From positions 13,312,354 through 13,376,353 of the forward strand of contig NC_045139.1 of assembly GCF_008831285.2 (NCBI RefSeq): a stretch of 64,000 nucleotides of DNA, written 5' to 3'. The notes below the pieces were generated by a model that saw only the letters and a program-made list of their open reading frames with translations, made no database searches and was not told the origin of the DNA. Origin of the DNA: Nymphaea colorata. Taxonomy: Eukaryota > Streptophyta > Magnoliopsida > Nymphaeales > Nymphaeaceae. Both the position numbers and the translations under genes were made by a program. Shown here in pieces: positions 23,928 to 36,099 of the stretch (its first letter is position 1; each line of letters opens with the position of its first letter).

Positions 23928-25560
23928 AGTTGGGTAAGGAACTTGGGTACGGGATAGATTAGCTCGACTGGATCTGGGAAACGACACAGTGTTGTCACAT
24001 CAGCCAATCATTGCAGGCTACATGGCGAGCAGATTAGTTACCGGCGGCTGGCCACGAGCCTATGGTTTGTAAACGGTTCGACCAGGTACTCCAATTGGTT
24101 TGGTAACTAGAATTGAGCCCGGACTCCAATATCATGCTACTTTACTTTTGGAAAGCTAACTGGAATAGTTTTAGTTAGATACGAATTCCATTATCGAACT
24201 GTATCCCCACTTCGCGATCGAATTCGAATTCTTTACTAGATTTTAAGTCAGATTGGCAGCAAACCAATCCCCTTTTTGGTCTATACATTACAAAGATGGC
24301 AGATGCCATATACTACTTATTTTCACTTTTGAACATTTTTGAAGTTATTACTGTTTTCAATAAATATTGTATATTTTCATTTAATGTTTTTAAATATATA
24401 TAACAATATTTTAGCCCCATTCATAATCAATTCAATGAATTTATGAAGTCAAGGAATTCAGCAACCTGACGAACCGCGCCGGCTACTCTTCCCTTCATTT
24501 CATCGACCCAACGCAGGCGCCAGAATTTAGCCGAAATGTTAATGATTCTGGCGAAGGCTATGAATGGCGAATTGATTGACCGAAAGACAGTCCAAATTTA
24601 CTGTTATCAGTTATTTGCTGACACATCATCAATTTATTGTGAAAAACGGACAAAATGACTCCTCACGGCAAGAGAATTGTATGCGACTGAAGATTTCGTG
24701 AAAAATAAGCAAAGGTGAGCCCTCCGAAAAATAATTTTTCAATTACTTCTACGCAATGACCTGAAAGTATATTTTATTTATGAATATACAGTTTATTTAT
24801 AAAAAAAACATTGGACTGTTGTCTCCGTACAATGACATCAAAATTTACAAGGAATAAAAGGAATCTATATATAATATATTAATAGCCCCTGTTGTTTAGG
24901 CCCAAAAATACGCATGGGTAGTGATGCCCCATCAGTCCCAAAAAATATCTTTGTTATTAGAAGAAAATATGTATTGGATTAATCAATTTTTCACAGCTGT
25001 ATTTGCTAAGATGTGAAGAATGAACACGGATTGCAATAAAAACGTGATGGTGAAACAAACTAAAAGACTTCGCCGTTAAACTAGTGCTTGGTTCTCTCGA
25101 GCTCTACTTGAACCTTGGACCTTTTATTATACCATCATCAACTCGCTAAACTCATTGATTCAAATCATACTTCTTACTTAATAAGCACTGAAAAGCATGT
25201 TGACCGGCCGAAAAAAAAAATCACCGATCATGTTCTTAGATGGGACATAACATGATACCTAACCAAAAACGGAAAAAAGGGTAATAATTTCTTGTTTATG
25301 TATATATAAAAGCATTATAAACAATTCAGATGTTGGTCTCTTAATTCCTTATTCACCGAACATTTCATTGATTGTTATTACATTCAGGGAGTTTTTCTTC
25401 GCGGGAGAGTAGAAAAGAAATTTTTTTTTTTAAAAAAAAAGGCTAGTTAAGGAGCACAAACAAGCAAGCGACCAGAACGTGGGCGTAGCATGTGGATGCA
25501 TGAGTGATTTGATGGAACCGTACGTCCATTAATTTCCAACTACAAGGAAGGAACAGTGAG
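23066..25560. other. Intergenic, no gene seen
   Basis: AT-rich. It contains a 28-base adenine run at 23895-23922, preceded about 40 bases earlier by GGTTCGATTC, which resembles a pol III B box. I found no fitting A box or flanking duplication, so I do not call a SINE. No coding frame is recognised between 24000 and 25560. Confidence 0.5.
23895..23922 (+). repeat. Poly(A) run, 28 bases
   Basis: Uninterrupted adenines on the plus strand. It could be a retroposon tail or a simple homopolymer. Confidence 0.9.
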
Positions 25561-25687
25561 TGTGAGTGCTAAAAAAAGTAGAAAGTTGTCGACATAGATA
25601 TGCATGGTCATGCTTATCTTTGCGGAGCAGACAAAATGGGTCCCCCTCCCCATTCTTCCTCCTCTCCACTCTTCTCACCAAACATGC

Positions 25688-26188
25688 TCTTCTATTGATG
25701 GCAACCCCTTGTTATTTAAAAAAAATGTCAAATGATCATCAACCGCTGAAAAGCTTATACAAAAAGATGAGCCAAATAGTTATTGTGGTGGGGTTTGCGA
25801 GGTCTTCTTCGCTCTTGCCTCCATCTAGTCTCTCTAGATCTCCCTTCAACCATAGCCCCCCTCAGTCTCGCCGTGACGCCTACGAGCCTGCCATGGCCGA
25901 GACGTTCGCCGGGCTGATAAGGATGTCCGTGCATTGCCTGTCCAATTATTCGGCTAAGATCGAAAAGCAGAATTTTGTTTCTTGGACAACAGGTATCTTT
26001 CCAGAGATGTTCAAGATCATTAATCACCTGGGGAGAAGGAACAACCAGGAGACGGAGCTCGCCTCCTGAAGCCACATTTCCGCCATCGAGACATCGGCTG
26101 CAACAGGGGATGAGATCAGCCTTTCTCACGTTTTTATCGAAAAAATGGGGAAGAAGGCCATTAGGTTGATTCCAGAAATTCATTTAAG
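25688..26188 (+). other. Open frame with coding-like character, unrecognised, one in-frame stop
   Basis: From an ATG at 25688 (MATPCYLKK) one plus-strand frame runs to a TGA at 26067-26069. It then continues open in the same frame (SHISAIETSAATGDE...IEKMGKKAIRLIPEI) to the edge of a MITE at 26187. The part from about 25890 on has a protein-like residue mix. The minus strand is also open over 25755-26183 (142 codons), so the sense strand is not certain. I recognise no family. It may be a broken gene fragment whose 3' part was interrupted by the MITE. Confidence 0.3.
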
Positions 26189-26308
26189 GGTAGTTTGGCC
26201 GCAGCATTCCATGAATCTGCGGGATTAACAGAGTGTTTGCAGATCTATACAAACACTCGCAGAAATTAGACACTCACTCACAGAATGTTTCTACAGCCAA
26301 ACGACATC
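26187..26308. mobile_element. Tourist-like MITE, 122 bases, TTA target duplication
   Basis: The left end reads AGGGTAGTTTGGCCGCAG. The right end, reverse-complemented, reads GATGTCGTTTGGCTGTAG. Both are flanked by TTA (26184-26186 and 26309-26311). GTTTGGC-type termini with a three-base TTA/TAA duplication are typical of PIF/Harbinger-derived Tourist elements. No coding capacity. Confidence 0.72.
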
Positions 26309-26311
26309 TTA

Positions 26312-29300
26312 CGCGTGGACCATTCAACTGATGACCTTCAGGACTTGAAGGTGAGGATTGTCACCCCGATTAGATTAGATGGCCCCGTATCTTAGAAAAT
26401 CGGACATGTATACTGGTCGCATCGAGCTTAACTAGCAGCAGGAGGGGAGGGAGCTGCTTTCACCAAAAAAAAAAGAAAAAAGAAAATAATAACAACGCAG
26501 GTTCATCTCTCGTCCAAGGAAGGAACTAGGTGGAGCGATGAAGTTGTGTGTATGGTGGAAAACAAGGTGTTGAGTCAGATTCTCACAACTTTTATGGACC
26601 GCCAATACATGTTAATTGTTAACAACAAAGAGTGGCTGGCTTAGGTTGAAAAAAGGGCATCCATTGCCCCAGTTTTTGGCTATTGTATTTATTTACCAAC
26701 CCTGCTGTGCTGCCTAAGAGTGTGCCAGGTGCTGGAGTTCCTAACCCCTCCTAGTCTTTTGAGTTGGTTTGTCCTCTTGCTTTCTATTGGTAGCCGATTC
26801 TCATTTTTTTGACGTAAATAAAATGTTTATCCAGGTTAGGAGGTCTTGGAACTTGGAAGGAAGCGCCTCCCCCTTTTCCCTGCGCTGGTTTGCGGCCCCT
26901 GTGTGGACATTGGAAGCTTGGCAGAAACAAAAAAGAGAAAAGAGGGCGATGGGTCTCTGTCACTAGTTGATTGATTCCCTTAACCCTACGGAAGAGGCAT
27001 CAATCATCCAATTAGGGCATTTTAGTTGGGAATCCGCATTGCTGGAACAACTCAATTTTATGAAAGGTACTTACGTGTCAGATGAGCACCGGATACACAC
27101 CATAGTGCTGAAGGAGGGATACTCGAGATTGCAAGAATCCTCGGGCAATTCTGAACAAGTTTGGGGAATGGATGCAGGAGGTCTCCAAGAGGAGAGAATA
27201 GGCGTCGGCGTGCAGAGAACGCACAAGAGTTTGGTTTCAGCTGGTTCAGAAGGGGAGGAATCCGTATTTCAATCACAAGGGAAAGAGTTTTTTTTTTTGA
27301 TGAAGAAACAAGGAAGTTTTTCTTGAGCCACCTGCCGTAGAAGAAATATGGGTGTAGAAAATCCAAAATATTGTTCAATTACGGACGAAGGGAAAAGGTC
27401 ATGAGAATTAAGTACTCGTAAGTGACGCGTGGTGGTGCAAGGGGACCATATGATTTTGATTTTGAAAGGAAAGAAACACCTGAACGAAGAAGTTGGTCTC
27501 AAAAATAAATATAATCCTCATACAAACATCATGTCATTCGAAACTTGGAGGGAGAAGAGGCAAATAGCCTGCCTGGTGTGCTGGCAGAGCGACTACCGTA
27601 GAGCAATAAGGAGCTGGGAAGCAGGGCAAGACAGAGATTCCTTCAGGACCAAAAAATGGTTTTTCCTTTTCCAGTATATTTATCTTCAACAATTCAACAC
27701 GTCACATAAAGAAAGGTTTTCCATTCCTTTTGATAAAGTAGTCATGCTAAAAAGTTTCTCATTTTCATACTCACATGATAAACTTTTTTGTTATCCTACA
27801 AAAGTTTTTCAAATAATCAACCATTTTTATCCAAAGAGAACAGGTGGTGGTGATAATAAGACTTCTGCCAAGTCATTTTTAACCTGTAGCGCGGTTTATG
27901 CCATTTTATTAGAACTTGCATAATCATTGATCAAGCCATTGGGACTGATTAGGGCCGGATGCTCCCCTTACCAACCTGTAAAGGCGCTGACATGACTTTA
28001 TAGAACATGCCCTCCAACCACATAAAACAAACGAACCGAGCGACACCCGAGTCCTTGTGGGTCTACAAGTCAACTTGTGGCTAAGGAGGCGGGCTTCGGA
28101 CCAGAAATCGAGAGCCTGGCTATTCCCAACCCTAAAACTAATGTTCGTAGAAATGAGATAATAAAACAAAAATGAAGAAGAAGCAAAAGAAAGGAAGGGA
28201 TACAGCAAGGAGTTAAGTTTCTTAGTAGTTCACTTTTTCTAAATCGACTTTGACTCGAGTACCCATCGAAAGCTTGTGACCGGCCCCAACAAATCCATTA
28301 AGCCAACAGGCAAGACCTGAGTTGCTGTGGGCTATGGGCATCACGGCCAAATTGTGACCCAAGCCCAAAGATTACCCTGCGACCTACCACCCAGCCTTAA
28401 AAACTTAAAACGTAATAGCAAGATCCGGATCCCCCCCTGGGGTGGAATCTCTACGCTAAATTAAGGAATGCTTAAAAATAAGAAACGCAGTTGCCTAGCA
28501 TGAACGGATGATGGGATGGTAATAGAGAGAGCCCCACGCCACAAATAATTCAAACCGAGAAGAACGTGGCCCCGCTGCCTCCGGGCAAGAGATAACTCTA
28601 ACTTGGATTCTCTTCTAACTTGACCTGCAAAAATGGGGTCCCTCGTGGGACAATCTCTTCTCCTTTAGTTGGAACAGCGAGATGTGGAAGTGTTTGGTCA
28701 CATAAGATGGCGCAAGCAATGACAGCTACCCATGGATGCCATAGTTGGTTCCAGTAACATGAAAGTGTTATTTCATGAAAGTGTTATTTCCACGTTTTAC
28801 TATATGTATGAGTTGAAGAGCAGGAAACATAAAGCTGATGACCTCACCCCACAATGCCCTCTAGGTTGTGGCAATAAAGACGAGGGCAACTTGGTAGCCA
28901 TGACTCAGCAAAGGCAGTAAGTGCAGAGCATGATACCGCATTTTTAATATTTCCCCACTGCTCTTAGTGCCAAAGACGAATCATATACGGTCTGGACGGT
29001 GCGCTGAGTGCCAATACCAAATGAGGCATTGGTGCTCTGCCTTTCGTTTTTATTTTTGCAAGCGGCAGGCAGGCCAATCGGGTCCGCGAGCGTTTTCAGG
29101 AAGTAAAATGAAAAAGAAAGCATAAAATGGGATGGGACCCGTACAAATATAAGAATGGTGCAGCAGTAGATGCTTCCCCCTGCTACTAGTGGGAAAGCAA
29201 GCCAATGAATCGACAAAGCCTGGGCAGGCATGGGCTACCCTCTGGCTTTTGGATGTCCTGCCAAGTGTGGCAATTGGTGAACGATGAGTGCGTCTTCAAC

Positions 29301-30340
29301 CTCACTCATGCGTGCTCTTTGGCCATTCAACCAGCAACTGTACTATTTTTCTATGTTCTCTCTTTTATATGTAAAAGTGAGAGGGGAGAGAGAGAGCTCT
29401 CAAAACAATTTGCAGGAAACATTTTCTTGTGTTACACAGACCCATGGAAAAAACATAAAAACTTTTATTTTCAATTGTTGGTACCCAATGTTAGGCCTTA
29501 AGGCAACATGGCTGAGAGTGTTGTTGTGTACTATTTTGTTTATATTCAGTAGAGTTAAGATGTGGAGACCGAAGGTTCAAATTGTGCTAAAAATCAACAG
29601 AAAAAGCTCGAGCTTTTCAAACTCGATACATCTGAAGCATCTCTTCATATGCCGATGATTAAAATAGAAAATATATCACTAAAAAATCCTGTCACATGAG
29701 TATTAGCGATGATTTATGATGCAACAACAGTTCAAGGTGTTTTTACAATGATTCGTAATGCTTTTAGTAACACATTTTAAATTTTTAACCATTTAACAAC
29801 ATTTTCCATGTGGCAGTATAGAATTCTCCTATGTATGTGTGTGTGTGTTCAATTTGATAGAAAAACCCAACAGCTATGTTCTGCTTAGGATTGAAACAAG
29901 AGGCTCCATTCCAAAATATCTTTCTCTTCCTCTCTCAAAAGGACACTAGAAGTCACGGGTGGTTACCGAGTGTGCTAATACAGAGATTATTATTTCATGA
30001 GTGATAGGGACATTTCGAGACAACTATATTCTTAAGCATTTCGAGAAGGAACTTGTTCCTCAAGTGGGGCATATGCATGTCCACCGATGATATTCTTATC
30101 AATCTTGGCCTCTATAGTATTTGCTTTCCCCATTCGCATAATTGACAAGGCATTAAAGATTCTAAGCTTTTGCCTGCACCTAATTTGGAACATTTAAATG
30201 AGCACGCGCTCTTCTTGCCGGTCGCTATTTGCAAGCAACCACCTAATCTGTGAAATGCCAGTGACGATGAACGCCTGAAGTTCTGCTTTCTTCTGAAACT
30301 AGCAGTTTTGTCCCGACCACTAAAAATTTAACCACCGTTT
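26312..30340. other. Intergenic, no gene recognised
   Basis: Several open frames of 90-165 codons, the longest at 27429-27923 plus, without recognisable domains or convincing splice partners. A 17-base unit is tandemly doubled near 28758-28791 (CATGAAAGTGTTATTT). No RNA gene seen. Confidence 0.5.
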
Positions 30341-30344
30341 GGCG

Positions 30345-30557
30345 ATGGATAATTATACAACAAAGGCACACAAACCCATATATTTATCCATTTTCTTTTT
30401 CTTGCTCCTTTTCCCGCTTCTTTCCACCCATTCTCCATTCTGTCCCGTTTTAGCCTTGGAAACACCTGTTGGTGAATTTATTGCACACCCCTTCCTTTCT
30501 CGCCCTCCACCATCACCATGCTTCATTTCGATTTTTCTACACATATACCTTCTCTAG
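30345..30557 (+). other. 70-codon open frame with signal-peptide-like start, unrecognised
   Basis: ATG at 30345. The N-terminus has basic residues followed by the hydrophobic stretch IYLSIFFFLLLFPLLS (about residues 12-27), as in a secretion signal, then a Pro-rich tail to TAG at 30555-30557. No known peptide-hormone motif. T- and C-rich sequence can mimic a signal peptide, so this may be chance. Confidence 0.2.
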
Positions 30558-30949
30558 ATTGCTGTGGCAGGATAAAATATGATAGAACTGTCTATACACC
30601 TTGACTTGTAAAACAGTAGATCTATCCGCCTCTTCGAACGTGTATTTGCAATACTCTCATACTTTAAAAGTAAACGTGTCAGAGATGAATAATTTGGAGG
30701 GGCATTTGTTATTTATTCCTGGAGACTGTGACCCTTCAATTCACCAACCACAATGATCAAGCTTTTTCTCCCCTTTACAATATGAAAAAGATGTCGCATT
30801 TGTTCCGCTATATCTAAATACTCTGAGAAAGTGGGAATCCGAGTCCGACCAAGCGACTTCATCTCTGGAAATCCGTCCTACAAAAATTGATGGTAAATTC
30901 ATACTACATGTGATAAGAAGTGTCCCGCTGCTAAGTTTGGAGGTCAACA

Positions 30950-31235
30950 AATCCGAGTTAAATCTGATATCCACTATTAATTGCTTAAAAAATCGGATTG
31001 AATTCCGACTTCAGAAATGACATCTAATATCTGATCGGATTGAAAGAAATTTTAACTAAATATCAAATCAGATTTGGATTCAAAATCAGATCGGATATAG
31101 TTTTAAATATGTATCTTACATTCAATGTTCATCATACGGTTTGAATTCAGTTTAAAAGTTGGACTTGGATTCGGATGTGAATCTGAAAATTGGATTATGA
31201 TCGGGTTAGAATTAATGAATTCAAATTCAGATATA
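30950..31235. repeat. Degenerate GGATTC / GATATC-rich repeat tract
   Basis: Many imperfect copies of TCGGAT, GGATTC and GATATC in both orientations. Such tracts are typical of old hAT-type MITEs in plants. I could not define ends. Confidence 0.3.
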
Positions 31236-31389
31236 GTACAGAGTTTTCCTCATTCATATTTGAAAGAGTATTCACCATTGAGGCCCCGACTACTAAGCAC
31301 TTAAGTGGCATTTACTGGAGACAGTCACCTCTATCTGGCTCAAATTAAAACTGGTTACATTTGTGAAAGGCAATCTTTACCCGTCCAGA

Positions 31390-31821
31390 TCAGGGCCGGA
31401 TAAGGACGACCACAAGAGAGGAAATCAAAAAGCTTGAATGTGGTAACTGTGGAGCGGCAGGATTAGGAAGCAGTCGGAAACTAATTCGCAAGGCAAGGTG
31501 CACGTGGCTCGGTTGCGAACAAGCGGAGATCTCTAACAACTTTATTACTGTGTTCCTCCTAAATCTGCCCTTCACAACTAATGAGGCACGAGCATTAGAG
31601 AAAAACCGAAGGCTAAGGATGGAGGGGGAAGGTTGAAAGAAGAGCACCCAAGAGAGGTGTGATAAGGTCAATGATGCGGGGAGAGGAGCGCAGCAAGTGA
31701 AAAGGTGGGAGCGGGTTTCAATAGCAGCAAGGTAAATGGGGCAAACATTGGCTGGATGGACAGGACACCGAGGCACAAGAGTGGACAAAGGCGTTGTTGT
31801 AGCTAGTGAAAAAGAATCCAA
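31390..31821 (-). pseudogene. LINE-type reverse transcriptase zinc-knuckle (zf-RVT) remnant
   Basis: A 143-codon minus-strand frame. Residues 27-43 read CPIYLAAIETRSHLFTC, matching the plant non-LTR zf-RVT signature C-P-x-C-x5-ET-x2-HLF-x-x-C, except that the second cysteine is Tyr. The following stretch, FSNARASLVVKGRFRRNTVIKLL, fits the region after that domain. No reverse-transcriptase domain, start or poly(A) tail is visible, so it is a 3' fragment that cannot be autonomous. The 25-base T run at 31888-31912 lies upstream of the fragment in its own orientation and so is not its tail. Confidence 0.5.
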
Positions 31822-31887
31822 CCAAATACTTCAGCACATAGGAGAAGACCTGGGAACCATAGAGAAGAAAGCAAATTAAAGTAGAGA

Positions 31888-31912
31888 TTTTTTTTTTTTT
31901 TTTTTTTTTTTT
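31888..31912 (+). repeat. Poly(T) run, 25 bases
   Basis: Uninterrupted thymines on the plus strand. Confidence 0.9.
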
Positions 31913-31991
31913 ATGAAGAAAGGAACGACACCATGCGCTAAGATCTAATTCGAGGCCAAAACATGAAAACAGCACAGCATTTTTCAAGGTA

Positions 31992-32039
31992 TAGTAATAG
32001 CAAAAGACGGCGACGTAGTAATAGCAAAAGACGGTGACG
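31992..32039 (+). repeat. Tandem duplication, 24 bases twice
   Basis: Copies at 31992-32015 and 32016-32039, beginning TAGTAATAGCAAAAGACGG, differing at one base. Confidence 0.92.
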
Positions 32040-33423
32040 TTTCAAAAGTTAAACCGGAAAGGCAAATAGGCGTGTCCGCTAGCAAAAGCAGGGAGCTAAA
32101 CAGTGCGTTTGCACCTGTTTCAACGGCAAATAGTGAAACGGGACAACATTCTTAAGTGGCTCTGAAAGGAGTCAAGAGGAGTGGGGAAAAAAAGTCTTTA
32201 TCATATTTTTCATTATCAACATTGAATTTCAAATGCATGAAAGTGAAAATTCAACATTAATTCATGCAATTCCCCATGTAAAGTTGTTAACAAATAGAAG
32301 CAGACTTCAGCCGCCTTATTATCTTTCTATGTTTCCTGGTCAGATAGATGAGGAACTTCCCAACATTAACTTTCCATGACGGTGGCTTATGCTAGATACG
32401 TGGATGCCAACGTTCCTAAGACCACAAGCCCTAACCAGAAAAATTAACAGGCCTGTAACACTGGCTCAACAATGTTGACAAAGCCCTAAAAGCCAAGTGC
32501 ATGAACAGATCAAGGAACCAACTGTTCGAAAGTATACCCCGAGAAGTGATTGCCTGACTATGAAGTCGAAAATTTTGGCTATCATATCAGTGTCTGGAGC
32601 AAAGTTGCCGTGACCTTTCTCAGCTCACCTCAAGCTTTTGATTTTTCAACAGACCAACCGCATCACTAGTTGGCTTACCATTTCTCCCTCAACTTTATAG
32701 ATCTTTAGTCGGCATTTTCCTAAACATATCAGGGTAACATGGTGTGCAAGCAGATAGGCACAACGTGAGATTGTAAATAGCAGGTACATGGATTAGGCCA
32801 TGGCATTGTGCGTGAGGTCCGAGATGCCACTCATATTGTGATGAAAAATTGAAATGGTGTCTATCAGACCAGCTAAAGGAATGGAAAAAATGTCTGCCAT
32901 TTCAGCTAGCGATTATTTCCACAAGCTGTCCAAGACAAACCTCAAACACTCAATACATGAGAAAATGAGTACTTAACATCAACCTGCCATGGAGACGTGT
33001 AATTAATTTTTGGAACAAAGATACCTCTAACATCCAACGAATTATGGTTGTTCGATATATATTAGAAATAAGACCACTTAAAGGCTGTGAAAGTCTTCAT
33101 GCATGAGTTTTATAGTTGGTCCAAGTCATCAGAGGGGAATGAAATGTCAAAATCTCTAGAGTTCCATATTTGCATGAAGAACGATATATCATAGTTGCTG
33201 AACCCCTGTTCCGGTCACCACCATTAAGTACCGGATCAAAAGAAGGATACTTCTGCAAAATGTAAAGACACTAACAAGCTAAACAAATTGGCCAGTGGTA
33301 ATAAACTTCAAGGTGACACTGAAGGATTTTTTTTTTTTTTTTTTTCTAAGCAAAGAGAATATTTATGGCCAAATTATGCCACTTAGGTAGGGATCAGGAA
33401 CTCCTATGCTCATATAGGTAAAT
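32040..33423. other. Intergenic, nothing recognised
   Basis: No frame, RNA gene or bounded repeat that I can support. A T run occurs at 33327-33345. Confidence 0.5.
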
Positions 33424-33615
33424 TACTTGATAGTGCAAAATGAAGCCACCAACGTTCAAGCATCAAAAGCTGTTCCCTGTACACATGAAGCTACCAACAT
33501 AGATACGAGTTGTTTTATCTACTTGATAGTGCAAAATGAAGCCACCAACGTTCAAGCATCAAAAGCTGTTCCCTGTACACATGAAGCTACCAACATAGAT
33601 ACGAGTTGTTTTATC
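33424..33615 (+). repeat. Tandem duplication, 96 bases twice, frame-preserving
   Basis: Copies at 33424-33519 and 33520-33615 appear identical. The period is 32 codons, and one frame is open through both units but has no upstream ATG in the repeat. Inside each unit, GAAGCCACCAACGTTC and GAAGCTACCAACATAG are themselves related, so the unit may have arisen by an earlier duplication. No protein family recognised. Confidence 0.93.
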
Positions 33616-35547
33616 TACATATTTTCTATCTAAAATTAATACATGTTCAACCATTTTTATGTCTGTATGTCATGCCCGCATCCATAACAGTAAGATATTT
33701 GAGGTTCACGTAGAAAGAAGATTAAGCCCCTTAAAAATTGAACTTACAAGAAGGATTAGAGGCTGACAAGAAAACAATAAAATCCTGTGATTAGTACTAC
33801 CACACTACCACACTACGGGGTAGCGTGGTTTGCTGTTGGCATCCTGGGGCACATGAGAGATGTCATTAATAGAATCCCCTTTCCTGATGAGTGATGGGTA
33901 TAGGGAATTGAGACTTGTCAATCACCTAGATTCTGTAAAATAGATCGGGTTGACGAGTCACATTCATTAACTAGGCCTTGATAATGATAAGAAAAAAAAT
34001 ACTCCGAATACATGAAGAATTGCGAGGTTTTCCCGATTGTCTATGCCATTTGCCATTATTGTATTCCCCTGCACCTATCCCTCTTTTTCAATTGCGAAAT
34101 GAGCATCCCTTGCCTTTTCTTGTCTCCTCTACTGGAAAAGGTTTTCATCTCCATAGAACTTAAAGGAGTGGTATATAAATGTGTAATTAGTTAAACCCAC
34201 TTATAGAAATCAATGACCAGCTCAACGGATGGCAACTGAAACCATCTGTCATTCAAATATGGATGATACTTAGGAAGCCTCAATTGACATAAAATGACCC
34301 AAGCCTGTGGAAGACTATGAACATCTATATAGCATGCCAAAGCAATGAACGACGTATGGCAATTCGCAAGATGTTTAACCAACCATACCCACGCGGCATT
34401 GAAATTTACATACAATGCTTGGGGATTCAGTATACAAATTCTTAGTCGGATTATCCATCTATGTTAACAAAGACGGAGTTTCGTCACACACGACACATAC
34501 ACTGCTTAGTCTGATTTATATGCTCAGTAAGAAAATCTCCTGCGGGGCATGTAAGTAGCTTGCAAATACCAATGAATAGAACCACGCATGCATTCGTCTT
34601 ATGCAGGCCATCTGGATGCAATCCAACTCATTCAGTATTAAACACACATAAGATCAACAAAATTTAAGTACCGATGGGAATATGAGATTGTAAAGAATTA
34701 CACTACGGGTGTCTAGTTCGCACGAAAAAATCGTAACTTGGAAAGATAAAAGCTCCTTGAGGATTCTTTCCTCTATTTCTCTCTGATTGCGATTCCCTCG
34801 GGAAGAGCTATGGCATATAAACCCATCGAAGGAACAAAATTCTAGCTAGCAACTAAAATTTTGCCCAGAAATAAGATTTTCACTTTGCCCGTCATCCAAT
34901 AACGTGCCTTTATCATCCAACTACATCTTTGTTCCCCCCGACTATTAGTGAATGATGCTTTAAATTTTAAAAATCCAAACGTTCATTAACAAGCGAGTTG
35001 CATCCAATCGCTATGGGTTTCATCGTGCAAATACCTAAGAGTCAAAAGTTTTGTGTATGCATACATATAATGTTTCAAACACTTACGGATGCAAACACAC
35101 TTGAAATTCTTCCCTATCGAGTATTGCAGATATCAGAATTCCAACTTGAATATTAGCATCAATTTTTACTACTGCCTAGCAGGCAGGCATTAAAATCCGT
35201 CCGTGCTAGCGCCACAACTTACCATTCTCTTGAGCGCAGATAACCAATAGCTTAGCTTATGTCAAAATAAACCATCCTGAAATGGAAAACCCCAAAACCA
35301 ACTGAACACTTACCAATCGATGAACGATTCACATGCAATTCTAAACAAGAGATAAAACGGAAAGAGAGAGAACCTCCAACGTGCGTCAGCTCATCGAACT
35401 ATTTAAATCGCCGATTGATGAGGGGAGGGTGGGGGTGATGAATAAAACCCACAACAGAAGGAGAAAACGACATGAAAATAAATTGGACATGCTATCAGGC
35501 AATATCACATCAACTTCTGCAACAAACGAAAGCGTAAAGAAACTCAC
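33616..35547. other. Intergenic or intronic, nothing recognised
   Basis: If the minus-strand promoter near 36 kb is real, this could be transcribed on the minus strand. I see no exon with coding character. The frame at 34415-34191 minus has no known domain. Confidence 0.4.
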
Positions 35548-35950
35548 CGATCATTAAATCAGCGCCTAAACTTGCGACCGATGGACGACGGCTTCTGCAT
35601 ATGCAATTGCTGCAACTGAACAAGAAGAAACACGGAGCATATTAAAGAGGCAGTAATGATGAAAAAAGAAAGATGACGAGAACGATGAGAATAATGAAGA
35701 ACATGATCTCTATCGAAAGATGAACAACAATCACCGAGGAAGAATGACTTCCACAACCAGCGGTGGACCGTGGACGCGGAAAGAATTGAAGCCAGATCGT
35801 TGGGAAGCGATAACTTTTGGGTGTAGGGTAGAAGGCAATCATGGATTTGAGCGGAGAGATAACGCGGGAGTCGATCTTCTGGTGGCGGGAAACTGGGGAT
35901 GGCACGACTAACAACCATAGGCTACGCATTTCGCAAGTCTCGTTATCGGC
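35548..35950 (-). other. Candidate minus-strand transcript with two short exons, product unknown
   Basis: Exon 1 would run from about 35950 to 35735 (donor GTGATT) and exon 2 from 35615 to 35548 (acceptor TTCAG, donor GTGAGT), with a 119-base intron. Two ATGs (35929, 35918) open different frames, and both close within exon 2 after the join. The second gives a peptide ending SFFLVAAIAYAEAVVHRSQV. The third frame stays open into the next donor. With three competing frames I cannot tell a small protein gene from a noncoding transcript. The TATA-like and telo-box signals upstream are the main support. Confidence 0.33.
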
Positions 35951-35980
35951 ATTTTCAAAGCGGGGTGGAAAATATCGCGC

Positions 35981-36080
35981 TTTATAAATATCTTAAACGT
36001 CGAAATATATGCGTGGTGGACAAAACCCCACAGAAAAAAAAGGAAAAAATAAAAGCTTTAGCTCGATTTTGGTTAGGGTT
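35981..36080 (-). promoter_or_regulatory. Candidate minus-strand promoter: TATA box and telo-box
   Basis: Minus-strand TATTTATAAA at 35990-35981 lies about 30 bases before the presumed start near 35950. AACCCTAA, the plant telo-box often found near starts of translation-machinery and snoRNA genes, lies at 36080-36073. Both motifs can occur by chance. Their order and spacing upstream of an open, spliceable exon is what makes them notable. Confidence 0.4.
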
Positions 36081-36099
36081 AACTGATTCAATATATTAA

